A stretch of DNA of 44,881 bases from DASPWV01 sp046727855 (GTDB lineage Bacteria; Acidobacteriota; Vicinamibacteria; Vicinamibacterales; UBA2999): contig JBKPDL010000159.1 in NCBI GenBank assembly GCA_046727855.1, forward strand, positions 1-44,881. The letters run 5' to 3'. The position numbers and the translations under genes were made by a program. Under the pieces are notes generated by a model, which was not told where the DNA came from, did not search any database, and worked only from the letters and a program-made list of their open reading frames with translations. Positions 16,501-23,793 of the stretch are shown here, piece after piece. Positions within the stretch are counted from its first letter, which is position 1; every line of letters starts with the position of its first letter.

Positions 16501-16733
16501 ACGTGCGCGGGACCATCGGCCAGACCAAGGGGCAGATCATGAACTCGACATCGCTTCCGACCGCGCAACAGACGCGCGTGACGAACGAGTCGCGTGAGGA
16601 TCTGACGAAGGTCGTGCAGGACACCAACGCGCTCATCGCAGAACTGCCGGCGCTCTACGACAAGATTGGAGTGAGCGCGTTAAAGCCGGCGGCGTTGAAG
16701 CAGATCCGCGTCGCAATCAGCGCGACGCAGTAA
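13509..16733 (+). CDS. Large secreted BNR/VPS10-like beta-propeller protein
   Basis: The 1074-residue protein begins with a signal peptide (ending around VAAQ). About 720 residues of BNR/sortilin-type propeller follow, with many Asp-box-like repeats such as GGLWKTMNNGTTW, GVYKSIDGGHTW, GVFKTTDGGLTW and KVFKSTDGGQSF. The segment HGRSLWILDD ends the propeller. A C-terminal region of about 330 residues has a beta domain, a helical segment, and two glycine-rich tracts (about residues 844-863 and 979-995). Relatives are annotated as glycosyl hydrolases or sialidases but lack shown activity; binding or assembly is as likely. The ATG at 13509 follows GGAGG. Stop TAA at 16731 begins a convergent junction. 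Confidence 0.85.
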   Translation: MSFSQPGFTRIAALFGVLAALATGVAAQQQRTEQRSDPFAGLTFRNIGPATMGGRIDDLAVLESNPAVFYVGAATGGLWKTMNNGTTWQVLFDDLDDVVSIGDIAITADDPNTVWVGSGENNNRQSGSWGNGVYKSIDGGHTWKHMGLRESKHIARIVIDPIDHDVVYVAALGSLYGPGKERGVFKTTDGGLTWSNVLFVNEDTGATELVQDPTNNKVLYAATYQRRRATWGMNGGGPGSAIHKSSDAGRTWTKLTNGIPSGPLGRIGMDIYRRNPNILYARIQHDSESGTYRSDDAGLTWRKMSNVNPRPMYFSQIRIDPNNDLRVYVLGVQVHISDDGGKTFVDNGTMHSDHHAMWINPNNSNHIIDGNDGGVGISYDRGKTWEGIYNMDLGQYYHVGYDMAKPYNVCGGLQDNYTWCGPSAVRSRNGIVNDDWTQIQGGDGFEAVMDPTDPRIVYAESQDGNIVRVDRLTNERKAIRPLPGRGEPPLRWNWNTPIHISPHNPKTVYAGANKVFKSTDGGQSFTAISPELTQAVDREGLSLMGVVGKDIKIAKNDGVQSYGNLVQVVESPKQAGVIYAGADDGSVQMTKDGGKTWTNITSRFPGAPKNGYVSGLVASAHDANTVYAAFDGHWNDDFNNYLYASADGGNTWRSISEGLPKGQVVNTVAEDPKNPNVLYAGTEFGLFVTPDRGGSWDRLRANLPTVPVHEIVIHPRDNDMIVATHGRSLWILDDATPIQQAAEARRADAFLFDIRPATQYNLANDRGFVTDKPFRGKNPEYGALITYHLRSEPKQLALHIQDASGTTVRELSGDELRNARKAGMNRVAWDLRHQPLPPSATQQGGGPGGGGGGGGGGFGGGGNNGPNVLPGDYRVTLVVEGKDAATKAVRVTPDTAVQMTDAERKTWHDTALALHDLQKTANEAADAVTELGRQFQALEGLVKVATSVSTSATSAMGETSKKIADLRRRLGVPAPGEQAGGGGFGGGGGGFGGGQNQNVRGTIGQTKGQIMNSTSLPTAQQTRVTNESREDLTKVVQDTNALIAELPALYDKIGVSALKPAALKQIRVAISATQ

Positions 16734-16736
16734 AGG

Positions 16737-16905
16737 GTTCCGGAGTTCCGACGTTCCCGGGTTCAGAGTTCCGGAGTTCCGGATTGTGGAGTTCCAGGTT
16801 CGGGGGTTGGGGGTTCGACGTTCAGGGGTTCCGGACCTCTGAACCTCGAACCTCGCCCCTCGGAATCTAGAACCTCTGAAACCCAAAACCTCGGAACCCT
16901 GGAAC
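16737..16905. repeat. Inverted array of GTTCC / GGAAC words at convergent junction
   Basis: About 170 bases between two converging genes consist of degenerate words. The left 95 bases hold about eleven GTTC words in contexts such as GGAGTTCCG and GGGTTC. The right half holds the complementary GAAC and GGAAC words with CCTC spacers. Exact inverted pairs exist, for example GGTTCAGAG at 16760-16768 and CTCTGAACC at 16837-16845. The whole could fold into a long imperfect hairpin readable from both strands, so it may end transcription from both genes. No frame crosses it. Confidence 0.7.
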
Positions 16906-16913
16906 AACCTCGT

Positions 16914-18362
16914 TCAGCTCGTCGACCTCCCCACCCACTTCCGAATCTCCGCCACCGTCACCACACGGTTATCGGCTGGATAGTGCACCGGCACGACGCG
17001 CTGAATATCCAGCTTGAGTCGATCGATGTTGTCGAGCAGATTCGTCGTGAACGGACTCGGTGGATTCGGCGGAGTCGCCGTCGTTGGCTGCGGGTTGTAG
17101 GCATCCGCCTGGAACAGAATCTTCTCGTTCGGCAAATACGCCATCAGCATGCCGTCGTGGTGCGGCAGATCGCGCATGTGATAGAGCTCCACAACGCGCG
17201 TGCCGTCGGTGAGCACTTTCTTGTCGCCCATCCCTTCGACCACGGGCTTACGGCCGGAGGTTTGCGCCTTGTCGGGATTGAGCGTGTGCGGCGAGCTGAG
17301 CACCTTCTCGAGGTAGGCCTTGTTGATTTGATGCGTGAGAATCGTCACGCCTTCCGCCACGAACGGACGCAGGCCGCTCGAGTGATCGATGTGGCTGTGG
17401 GTGTTGACCACGTACCTGATCGGCTTGTTGGGAATCAGCCGTTTCGCTTCGGCGATGACGGCGAGACCGCGCGCTTCGCTCTGCCCGGCTTCGAGAATCA
17501 CGATGTGGTCCTTGAAGTCGAGCGCGATCGAGGCATAGCCGCCGAGAATGAGATACGCTCCCTCGCCCAGCTTCTCGGATGTGGCTGCCGGCGCCGCCGG
17601 CGCCCCCCCGGCAGCCGCGCCGCCTCTGCCTTGCACCGGTTGAATATTGACCGGCGCGTTGACCTGCACATTGGTCAGCGTCAGATCGAAGGTCGGATAG
17701 CCGGCCTGGCGCTGCACGATGTGCATCGGGAACTGCACGCCGTCGATCAACTTGTAATCGGTGTAGATCGCCTCGAACGGCGTGTCGCCGAAAAACGCGT
17801 TGTCGATTGCGGTTTCGACGCGCTCGACGAGGTTCTGCTGGTTGATGAAGCCGCTCACTTTAGCTTTGTTGTCGCCAACGAAGCTGACCACGTTGTAGCG
17901 CTTGCCGCTAACGGTTCGATTTTCAACCGTCGCGTTGCGAGCGGCGGCAGCGCGCAGGAAGCCGTGCGGCAACATCCAAATCTCGAGCTGCTGCGGCCAC
18001 GGCGTATCGGGGCCGATGATGATGGTCTGGGATTGCGGCTGCTCGCCGACAATCGGCTGCTGTCCGCCGCCGCGCGGCGGGTTCTCGCCCTGCATGCGCA
18101 CTCGATCGACCTTCGATGCCGGTGTCTCGAAGTCGATCGCGCGCGTGTAGCTCTTGTTGATGAATTTCGGCCACGGCGACGTCGGATTCGGCGCCTGGCC
18201 AAGCGCGAAGTCGAGTCCGGTTGCCGAGTACTGGATCGTCTTCAGCGTATCGACTCCCATGGCCTTCGAGGCGGCGCTGATAACCGCCTTGGCATCCTGC
18301 GCCGACCCCGTCCCCACCATCACGGCGGCCAGCGCGAGCGTTGTAACAAGTCGTTTCATCAT
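16914..18362 (-). CDS. Exported metallo-beta-lactamase-fold hydrolase
   Basis: The roughly 482-residue protein has a signal peptide (ending GSAQ) and an N-terminal beta-rich domain of about 240 residues. A Gly/Ala/Pro linker follows, then a metallo-beta-lactamase-fold domain. That domain carries the zinc motif THSHIDHSSG at about residues 323-332, a later histidine in the HMRDLPHHDG segment, and FQADAYNP, where the aspartate of the second site is expected. Such domains hydrolyse lactones, esters, thioesters or phosphodiesters; the N-domain is not one I can name. The start is one of two adjacent ATGs (18362/18359) after AAAGGCGG. It lies 42 bases downstream of the amidohydrolase gene and is probably in one operon with it. 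Confidence 0.82.
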   Translation of the reverse strand: MMKRLVTTLALAAVMVGTGSAQDAKAVISAASKAMGVDTLKTIQYSATGLDFALGQAPNPTSPWPKFINKSYTRAIDFETPASKVDRVRMQGENPPRGGGQQPIVGEQPQSQTIIIGPDTPWPQQLEIWMLPHGFLRAAAARNATVENRTVSGKRYNVVSFVGDNKAKVSGFINQQNLVERVETAIDNAFFGDTPFEAIYTDYKLIDGVQFPMHIVQRQAGYPTFDLTLTNVQVNAPVNIQPVQGRGGAAAGGAPAAPAATSEKLGEGAYLILGGYASIALDFKDHIVILEAGQSEARGLAVIAEAKRLIPNKPIRYVVNTHSHIDHSSGLRPFVAEGVTILTHQINKAYLEKVLSSPHTLNPDKAQTSGRKPVVEGMGDKKVLTDGTRVVELYHMRDLPHHDGMLMAYLPNEKILFQADAYNPQPTTATPPNPPSPFTTNLLDNIDRLKLDIQRVVPVHYPADNRVVTVAEIRKWVGRSTS

Positions 18363-18404
18363 CACCACCGCCTTTCAGTTCGCGGACCTGAAGTCCGCCA
18401 AGCT

Positions 18405-20294
18405 TCATCGAATATCTGCGCTGCCCGGTGGCAGCTTGATCGTGATCTCCTCCATCCCCTCGACCGCGATCGTAATCGTCGTCGCACGATCGGGCAGCCA
18501 GGGATCCTTGCCTTCGGCGATCACTGCTAGGGCCCGATGCTCGGTAAACGGTCCGACACGAACGCGGCCGGTGAAGGTTGTCCAGTCGCGCGCGATTTGC
18601 AGAATGCCAAAGTCAATCCCCTCGATGGCCGTCGCCGCACCGTCGTTGTACTTGAAAACGCCAGTCGCTCTGTCTCTGCCCGCCGGCTGAGTGACATCGA
18701 TCGTCAGCTTCGCGTCTTTCACTTTCAGACGATGCATGCCTGCGGAGGTCATCGGCCGGCTCGGCATGTGCTTCGATCGCAGGAGCGCCTGCCCACCGCG
18801 CTGTCCTGTCACTGTGCCGTCCCGTACGGCGATGGTGCCGTTCACGACCACGTAACGAATTCCGTCCGACGCCAGCGTCGGCTGCTCAAACGTTGCGTGA
18901 TCCAGGACCGTGTCCGGATCGAACACGGTGATGTCGGCCGCCATGCCCACCGCGACCGCGCCGCGATCCACGAGTCCAATCGTCGCGGCGGGCAGCAGGG
19001 TCATCTTGCGAATCGCATCGCTCCACGACAGCGCGTTGGTGTCGCGGACGTAGCGCGCAAGCACTCGTGGAAAGGTGCCGTAATAGCGCGGATGGGTGGC
19101 GCGACCGGGCATCGCCGCGCCGCAGTCGCAGGCGATTGCTGTCGTCGGGTGCTGCAGGATCTTCACCAGATCGTCTTCCCGGCCGAACCGCAGGATGGCG
19201 CCGGTGTTCGCCTTCTCGAGCACGCGCACGAGCGCTTCGCCGCTGGAAACACCAAGTTCCTTCATCACATCGGTGAGCTCACGCTCGAGCGCGGGGATGT
19301 ACACACCTTGCGGCCCGCCAAAGCGCGCCGCCATGGCTTCCTCGGCTTCGGCCACGATCTTCGCGCGCAGCGCCGGATCCTTGAAGCGCTCGAGCATCTT
19401 TTCGCGGCCGCCGTCCTGCGCCCATCCCGGAATGATCAAGGCGCCGAGACCCGACTGCCCTGCCAGATACGGATATGCATCAGCGGCAGTGTAACGGCCC
19501 TGCCGCGATGCGTCGGTCATCGTCTTGAGAAACTCGCCTGCTGTTCCCTGCTCGCGCCCTTGCACTTTCATGTGCGTGATTACTGGCATCAAGCCGGCGC
19601 GGGCGGCAATCGCCATCGTCTCGGCCATGCCTTCACGAGAGCTGAATTTCGACTCCGGCGTTATCCGATCGTGATTGGTGAAGATCGTGCGGTACGGTGC
19701 GGCGGCGCGCACGACGTCGATCACTTCTTCGGTGGTCGAGAAGTACGCCGGCTTGTAGTCGAGGCCGGCGGAAACGCCCCACGCACCTGCCTCGAGATTT
19801 CCGACCAGCAGATCGCGCATCTTCTGCACCTCATCGGGCGTGGGGCGCCGATCGGCTTCGCCGACCACTGCGGTCCAGGCGCTGTTGAACCCGGTGTTGG
19901 CGCCGATGTTGACGGCAAGTCCCCTGTCGGAAAGCGTCGCGAGCTGTTGCCTGATGTCGGTTGGGCCGCCACCGTCGGCGTTGAGGATCTCGAGCGTCAC
20001 ACCCTGCGTCAGCATGTTGTCGGCGCTCGAGAGCGCGTCCGGCGATGCGTGGCTATGAATGTTGATGAAGCCGGGCGTGACGTAGAGGCCTGCGGCGTCG
20101 ATCGACGTCGTCGCTTCGGCGCGCGAGAGGTTGCCGATGCGAGCGATGTGTTTGCCGATGATGCCGACGTCGCCGCGATACGCGGGCAGACCGGTCCCGT
20201 CGACGATCATGCCGCCGCGAATCGCGACGTCGAATCGCAGCGTGGCCGGTTGCGCGAACAGCGCGAACGCGAGAAGAATCGAAGCAAGTCTCAT
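18405..20294 (-). CDS. N-acyl-D-amino-acid deacylase-type amidohydrolase, exported
   Basis: The 629-residue protein has a signal peptide (ending FAQP) and an amidohydrolase barrel. It shows IRGGMIVDGTGLPAYRGDVG, the metal-site HSH in GFINIHSHAS (about residues 80-82), NHDR, VITHMKVQG, and near the end CDCGAA with HPRYYGTFPRVL, typical of D-aminoacylases and dihydroorotase relatives. The usual Asp before HxH is Asn here, which is a mild oddity. About 110 extra residues at the C-terminus form a beta-rich tail. It would remove acyl groups from D-amino acids or similar in the periplasm. It sits 72 bases downstream of the CxxCH gene and just upstream of the MBL gene. Confidence 0.82.
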   Translation of the reverse strand: MRLASILLAFALFAQPATLRFDVAIRGGMIVDGTGLPAYRGDVGIIGKHIARIGNLSRAEATTSIDAAGLYVTPGFINIHSHASPDALSSADNMLTQGVTLEILNADGGGPTDIRQQLATLSDRGLAVNIGANTGFNSAWTAVVGEADRRPTPDEVQKMRDLLVGNLEAGAWGVSAGLDYKPAYFSTTEEVIDVVRAAAPYRTIFTNHDRITPESKFSSREGMAETMAIAARAGLMPVITHMKVQGREQGTAGEFLKTMTDASRQGRYTAADAYPYLAGQSGLGALIIPGWAQDGGREKMLERFKDPALRAKIVAEAEEAMAARFGGPQGVYIPALERELTDVMKELGVSSGEALVRVLEKANTGAILRFGREDDLVKILQHPTTAIACDCGAAMPGRATHPRYYGTFPRVLARYVRDTNALSWSDAIRKMTLLPAATIGLVDRGAVAVGMAADITVFDPDTVLDHATFEQPTLASDGIRYVVVNGTIAVRDGTVTGQRGGQALLRSKHMPSRPMTSAGMHRLKVKDAKLTIDVTQPAGRDRATGVFKYNDGAATAIEGIDFGILQIARDWTTFTGRVRVGPFTEHRALAVIAEGKDPWLPDRATTITIAVEGMEEITIKLPPGSADIR

Positions 20295-20366
20295 AAACGG
20301 GCCGGCCTACTCCTTGTCGTGGGCGGGCGTAAAACCCCGCCACCGCTCGTCGCGGAGAGTCCGCGG

Positions 20367-20780
20367 CTACTTGCGTGCGACCCAGTCGGCAATCGTCTTC
20401 CACTCGCCGTTCGATTGCGATTCCCAGCGCTTGCCGCCGGGATGGAATTCGCTGCCGCCGGCGTCGTGCGAAAGCGGCATCAAGAGCAGCCGGCTTTTGA
20501 GCGGATTTCCCGGCGATACGAACCGTTGCGCAGCCTTGAAATTCTCTCTGGTCTGCTCTTCCGTATATGCGGTCGCGCCTTCGGCGAGGCGCTGCAGCCG
20601 GAAGTTCGTGCCCTGCGAGTGGCATACGTAACAGCGCGCGTAGCCGTCATGCTTGGCGAGAAAAATGGGCTGCACACGGGTTTTGAACGTGTCGTAATCG
20701 AGCGGCGCCGGCGGCTGCGCACGTGCCGACGAAGCAACCGCCGCGGCGGTCAGAAACAGGCCGAGAACGATGCTGCGCAT
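20367..20780 (-). CDS. Small exported cytochrome-c-like protein (CxxCH)
   Basis: The 137-residue protein has a signal peptide (ending ARAQ) and a single heme-attachment motif C-Y-V-C-H at residues 50-54. It is preceded by RVQPIFLAK, the pattern seen in planctomycete-type cytochrome domains. A methionine in LLMPLSHDAGG could be the sixth ligand, and GEWKTIADWVARK ends the fold. It should carry one c-type heme outside the inner membrane. It is the first gene of a minus-strand run (this gene, amidohydrolase, MBL protein). It is divergent from the YVTN propeller gene with a 56-base spacer, so the promoters must overlap closely. Confidence 0.75.
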   Translation of the reverse strand: MRSIVLGLFLTAAAVASSARAQPPAPLDYDTFKTRVQPIFLAKHDGYARCYVCHSQGTNFRLQRLAEGATAYTEEQTRENFKAAQRFVSPGNPLKSRLLLMPLSHDAGGSEFHPGGKRWESQSNGEWKTIADWVARK

Positions 20781-20836
20781 GGCACCTTATTTCCGGTTTT
20801 ACGCCGCGCTGTCAACCTGTTACAGTTTGCAGCGTT

Positions 20837-21862
20837 ATGACGATTCTCGTTCGGCTTGCGCCCATTGGCCTGCTGCTCGTGGCGGGCCTGACACTTCCCA
20901 TCGCCGCGCGCGCGGGACGTCCGATCATCGTGCAAACCAACGCGGCCGGCGACAACATCCATCTGATCGATCCGGCAACCAATAAAGTGACCGGCGTGAT
21001 CAAAGGGATCGAGGTGCCGCATGGCGCCGCGGCGGCGCCCGACGGCAGCCGTCTCTATGTCACCAACGAAAGCGAGCACACGCTCGACGTCGTCGATCTC
21101 AAAACACTGAAGGTCACCAGCAAGATCGAGTTGAGCGATCGTCCCAACAACGTGGCGATCGGGCGCGACGGCAAACGCGTGTATGTCGCGATCATCGCGC
21201 AGCCCGGCGCGGTTGACGTCATCGACACGGCGACGCTGAAAAACATCAAATCGATTCCGACCAAGGGCGGCATTCACAACACGTTCGTGACGTCCGACGG
21301 CAAGTTTGTGCTGGCGGGATCGATCGCGGGCCGGCTGCTGTCGGTAATCGACGCGGCGACGGACGAAATCGTGTGGACCATCCCGTTCGACGCGGGTGTG
21401 CGGCCGATCGGATGGGACCGCAATCCCGACGGATCGACCAAGCGTCTCTTCGTCCAGCTTTCCGATTTTCACGGCTTTGCCGTAATCGACTTCGCGACGC
21501 ACAAAGAAGTGACGCGCATCACGCTGCCCGAGCTGCCGAAGGAGCAACAGAATTGGGACACGCTGCAGGGATCGCCGGCGCACGGCATTCAATCGGCCCC
21601 TGACGGCAAGACGCTCTGGGTCAACAGCAAAGTCAATTCTGCGGTGTATGCGTATTCTCTGCCTGATCTGAAGCTGCTCGGCGAAGTGAAAGTCGGCCAT
21701 CATCCGGATTGGTTGACGTTCACGCCCGATAGCAAGCGCCTGTATGTCGCAAACGCGGGTTCCAACTCCGTGTCGGTTGTGGATATTGCGACGCGGACGG
21801 AAGTTATGCAGATTCCGGTTGGCCAGGTTCCGAAGAGGAACATCACGGCGTTGTTGCCCTAG
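20837..21862 (+). CDS. Exported YVTN/YncE-type beta-propeller
   Basis: The 341-residue protein has a signal peptide (ending AARA) and a seven-blade YVTN propeller. Its repeats include HLIDPATNKVTGVI, RLYVTNESEHTLDVVDL, RVYVAIIAQPGAVDVID, and RLYVANAGSNSVSVVDIATR near the end. Members are surface or periplasmic binding proteins; some accompany quinoprotein or cytochrome systems. The start is taken as the ATG at 20837, which gives a normal signal peptide; there is no good Shine-Dalgarno, so it could be leaderless or weakly translated. Its stop begins a convergent junction carrying two copies of a 10+1+10 palindrome. Confidence 0.82.
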   Translation: MTILVRLAPIGLLLVAGLTLPIAARAGRPIIVQTNAAGDNIHLIDPATNKVTGVIKGIEVPHGAAAAPDGSRLYVTNESEHTLDVVDLKTLKVTSKIELSDRPNNVAIGRDGKRVYVAIIAQPGAVDVIDTATLKNIKSIPTKGGIHNTFVTSDGKFVLAGSIAGRLLSVIDAATDEIVWTIPFDAGVRPIGWDRNPDGSTKRLFVQLSDFHGFAVIDFATHKEVTRITLPELPKEQQNWDTLQGSPAHGIQSAPDGKTLWVNSKVNSAVYAYSLPDLKLLGEVKVGHHPDWLTFTPDSKRLYVANAGSNSVSVVDIATRTEVMQIPVGQVPKRNITALLP

Positions 21863-21877
21863 TGGAGCTGGCGGTTA

Positions 21878-21898
21878 AAAAGGGGTCAGACCCCTTTT
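21878..21898. repeat. GGGGTC palindrome, copy 1
   Basis: This is a perfect dyad with 10-bp arms AAAAGGGGTC and GACCCCTTTT around a single A. It begins 16 bases after the stop of the YVTN gene. The A-run before and T-run after the GC core give a terminator on either strand. I recall similar palindromes accompanying REP-type elements and their transposases; no transposase is seen in this window. Confidence 0.7.
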
Positions 21899-21919
21899 CC
21901 GCCGACCGCCGTTGGCAAG

Positions 21920-21940
21920 AAAAGGGGTCTGACCCCTTTT
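21920..21940. repeat. GGGGTC palindrome, copy 2, opposite orientation
   Basis: This copy has the same 10-bp arms as the one at 21878-21898, but the central base is T, so it is the reverse complement of copy 1. The two are 21 bases apart and together fill most of the gap between two converging genes. It ends 17 bases before the stop codon of the minus-strand gene at 21958. Confidence 0.7.
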
Positions 21941-21957
21941 TCCTGATCCAACCCGCT

Positions 21958-22605
21958 CTACTCCAGCGCGGCGAAGTTCACTCGCGTCGCTGACAACACC
22001 TTCCCGGCGAGTTTGACTGTCACGGTTCGCTGCGTTTGTCCCACGACGGGCGCATCGAACACACCTTCGACGACCGCGCCAAGAATCGGCGCCGGAACGC
22101 CTGGCTCAGAGAAACCGTAAACCGGATCCTTCAGCACGCCGATCGATGCCTTGGCCGCGTCGGGGCCGTCGAGAGCGATCTCGAAATCTGGAACCGTGAG
22201 GTAGTTGTTCTGCGGATGCAAGCGGACCCGCGCGATCACCGACAGGCGCTGCTTCCACGGACGCGCAGCCTCGCCGGCAATGCGCGAACTGTACGCGAAC
22301 GCGTGATCGCCTTTGCGAATCTGCTCCTCGGCGAGCAGCACGATGCGCCGGAACTCGGTGACGATCTCGACGCGCTCGAGGAACTCGCTGTCGAGCGTGG
22401 TGATGTAGGGCGCGTGAAAAGGCGCGCGCTCACGCTCGCGTTCGCGCGCGATGACGAGCGCGCGGTCGATGTCGGACGCGCTCACATCGAGATTGATGGC
22501 GTGCGCTGGCGCAATCGTTGCCAGCGCCGCCGCCACAACGAGACTACTTCGTACCGACCTTCTTGACGTACTTCTGGACCTGCTTCGGACCGACTTCGGC
22601 GCCAT
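21958..22605 (-). CDS. Exported protein of unknown function
   Basis: About 215 residues from the ATG at 22605, which overlaps the end of the NHL gene by 62 bases. The first 18 residues are very basic (Arg/Ser) and a hydrophobic signal segment (SSLVVAAALATIAPAHA) follows. Starting later would need a GTG and leave too short a signal. The mature part contains INLDVSASDIDRALVIARER, an Arg/Glu-rich run, FRRIVLLAEEQIRKGDHAF, and a beta-rich C-terminal half. I do not recognise a family. It is the last gene of the unit that begins with the NHL propeller and is probably translated by coupling to it. Confidence 0.6.
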   Translation of the reverse strand: MAPKSVRSRSRSTSRRSVRSSLVVAAALATIAPAHAINLDVSASDIDRALVIARERERERAPFHAPYITTLDSEFLERVEIVTEFRRIVLLAEEQIRKGDHAFAYSSRIAGEAARPWKQRLSVIARVRLHPQNNYLTVPDFEIALDGPDAAKASIGVLKDPVYGFSEPGVPAPILGAVVEGVFDAPVVGQTQRTVTVKLAGKVLSATRVNFAALE

Positions 22606-23686
22606 AGATATTCCCCGCAGGGTCTACCGCCACTCCTTCGGCCGCGAGTGTGCCGGACGTCAGATCCTTCTGCGGATCCGGGATGAAGGACAACACCTTG
22701 CCGTCCTTCGCGCTGCCGACGCGAATGCCGCGCACCCAGGCCTTGTGATCGGGATTCACTGAGCCGGATTCCGAGTCCGCCGAGTACAGCATGTCGTTCT
22801 TGTCGATGAACACTCCGCTCGGCCGGCTGAACTGCGGCAGGTCCATGATGAACTCGCCGTCGGTGGTGACGACCGTGACGCGGTTGTTGCCGCGATCGGC
22901 GACAAACAGGCGCCCCTGTGAATCGAGCGCGAGGCCATGCGGCTGCATGAACTCGCCAGGCCCATTGCCGCGCTTGCCGAACTGCGAAAGATACTTGCCG
23001 CTGCGATCGAAGCGGACGATGCGATGGCTGATGGTCGGGTTGTTGTGGCCTTCCGCCACCAGGATGTCGCCGTTTCGCAGCGTGATGACATCGTTCGGCT
23101 GATAGAACGAGGCCGGGTCGGCGACGTTGTCCGCAGGGTTGCCGCCGGCCTTGCCCAGCGTCAGCAGCACCTTGCCCTCGAGACTGAACTTGATCACCTG
23201 GTGGCCGACGATCTTCGCGGGTGCCGGGGGAAGCGGCGAATCGGGTGCGGCGCCGCGCGCGCGACGCGGCAGGTTGTCGTTGCCGTCGGTGACCCACACG
23301 TTGCCTTCGCCATCGACATGGATGCCGTGCGGGAACACGAACATGCCGGCGCCAAAGCTGCGAATGAGTTTGCCCGTCGCCTGATCGAACGCAAAAATCG
23401 TGTCGAGCTTCGACATCTCCCCTTTGGTCGCGTCCCAGCAGGTGTTGGCGCCGCAGCGTTCGGCGACCCAGATGATCTTGCCGTCGGCCGACACGTCAAC
23501 GGCGCTGGTCGAGCCCCACACGCGCCCTTCAGGCAGTTTGAAAAAGCCGGACACCGTCTCGTACGGATTTGGCAAGTCGTTGGTGGGCTGAACGTTCGGC
23601 CAGGCGGGCGCCTGTGCAAGTGAGCGCGCGCTCATCGCCAGCGCGACAGCCAACAGCATCAAGGTGTGTCGACGTCTCTGTAACAT
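22544..23686 (-). CDS. Exported NHL-repeat beta-propeller
   Basis: The 380-residue protein has a signal peptide (ending SLAQ) and an NHL-type propeller. Blades show PHGIHVDGEGNVWVTDGND, FYQPNDVITLRNGDILVAEG, FMQPHGLALDSQGRLFVADR with GNNRV, and EGVAVDPAGNIYGAEV. The order and spacing recall bacterial relatives of peptidyl-alpha-hydroxyglycine amidating lyase, though I cannot confirm catalytic residues. It is divergent from the molybdopterin oxidoreductase gene; the 107-base spacer contains the palindrome ATTCTA-G-TAGAAT. The product is periplasmic or surface-bound and could bind or process small peptides or sugars. Confidence 0.8.
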   Translation of the reverse strand: MLQRRRHTLMLLAVALAMSARSLAQAPAWPNVQPTNDLPNPYETVSGFFKLPEGRVWGSTSAVDVSADGKIIWVAERCGANTCWDATKGEMSKLDTIFAFDQATGKLIRSFGAGMFVFPHGIHVDGEGNVWVTDGNDNLPRRARGAAPDSPLPPAPAKIVGHQVIKFSLEGKVLLTLGKAGGNPADNVADPASFYQPNDVITLRNGDILVAEGHNNPTISHRIVRFDRSGKYLSQFGKRGNGPGEFMQPHGLALDSQGRLFVADRGNNRVTVVTTDGEFIMDLPQFSRPSGVFIDKNDMLYSADSESGSVNPDHKAWVRGIRVGSAKDGKVLSFIPDPQKDLTSGTLAAEGVAVDPAGNIYGAEVGPKQVQKYVKKVGTK

Positions 23687-23704
23687 GCGATTCCCCCGGC
23701 GCGT

Positions 23705-23717
23705 ATTCTAGTAGAAT
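23705..23717. promoter_or_regulatory. Palindrome in divergent promoter region
   Basis: The sequence ATTCTA-G-TAGAAT is a perfect 6+1+6 dyad between the NHL gene and the molybdopterin oxidoreductase gene. Each half reads TAGAAT on one strand, five of six matches to a -10 box, so it may be overlapping -10 elements or a small operator. No good -35 box is seen at 17 bases on either side. Confidence 0.3.
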
Positions 23718-23793
23718 TCGCGCATCATGCGGGCGCAATGACATCGCGTGACAAGCTGGGACACACCGGCGACACGTGCATGCGGAAGGGATC

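Noticed and set aside
16737..16905. A possible CRISPR array
   Set aside because: Words are 5-10 bases, unequal in spacing and degenerate, with no conserved 24-37-base repeat or spacers and no cas gene nearby.
16983..18530. A 515-residue frame antisense to the MBL gene
   Set aside because: It has no recognisable domain, and the opposite strand holds the zinc motif and a signal peptide.
18537..20840. A 767-residue open frame antisense to the amidohydrolase and CxxCH genes
   Set aside because: It crosses two genuine genes with clear motifs, has no ribosome-binding site, and shows shadow composition.
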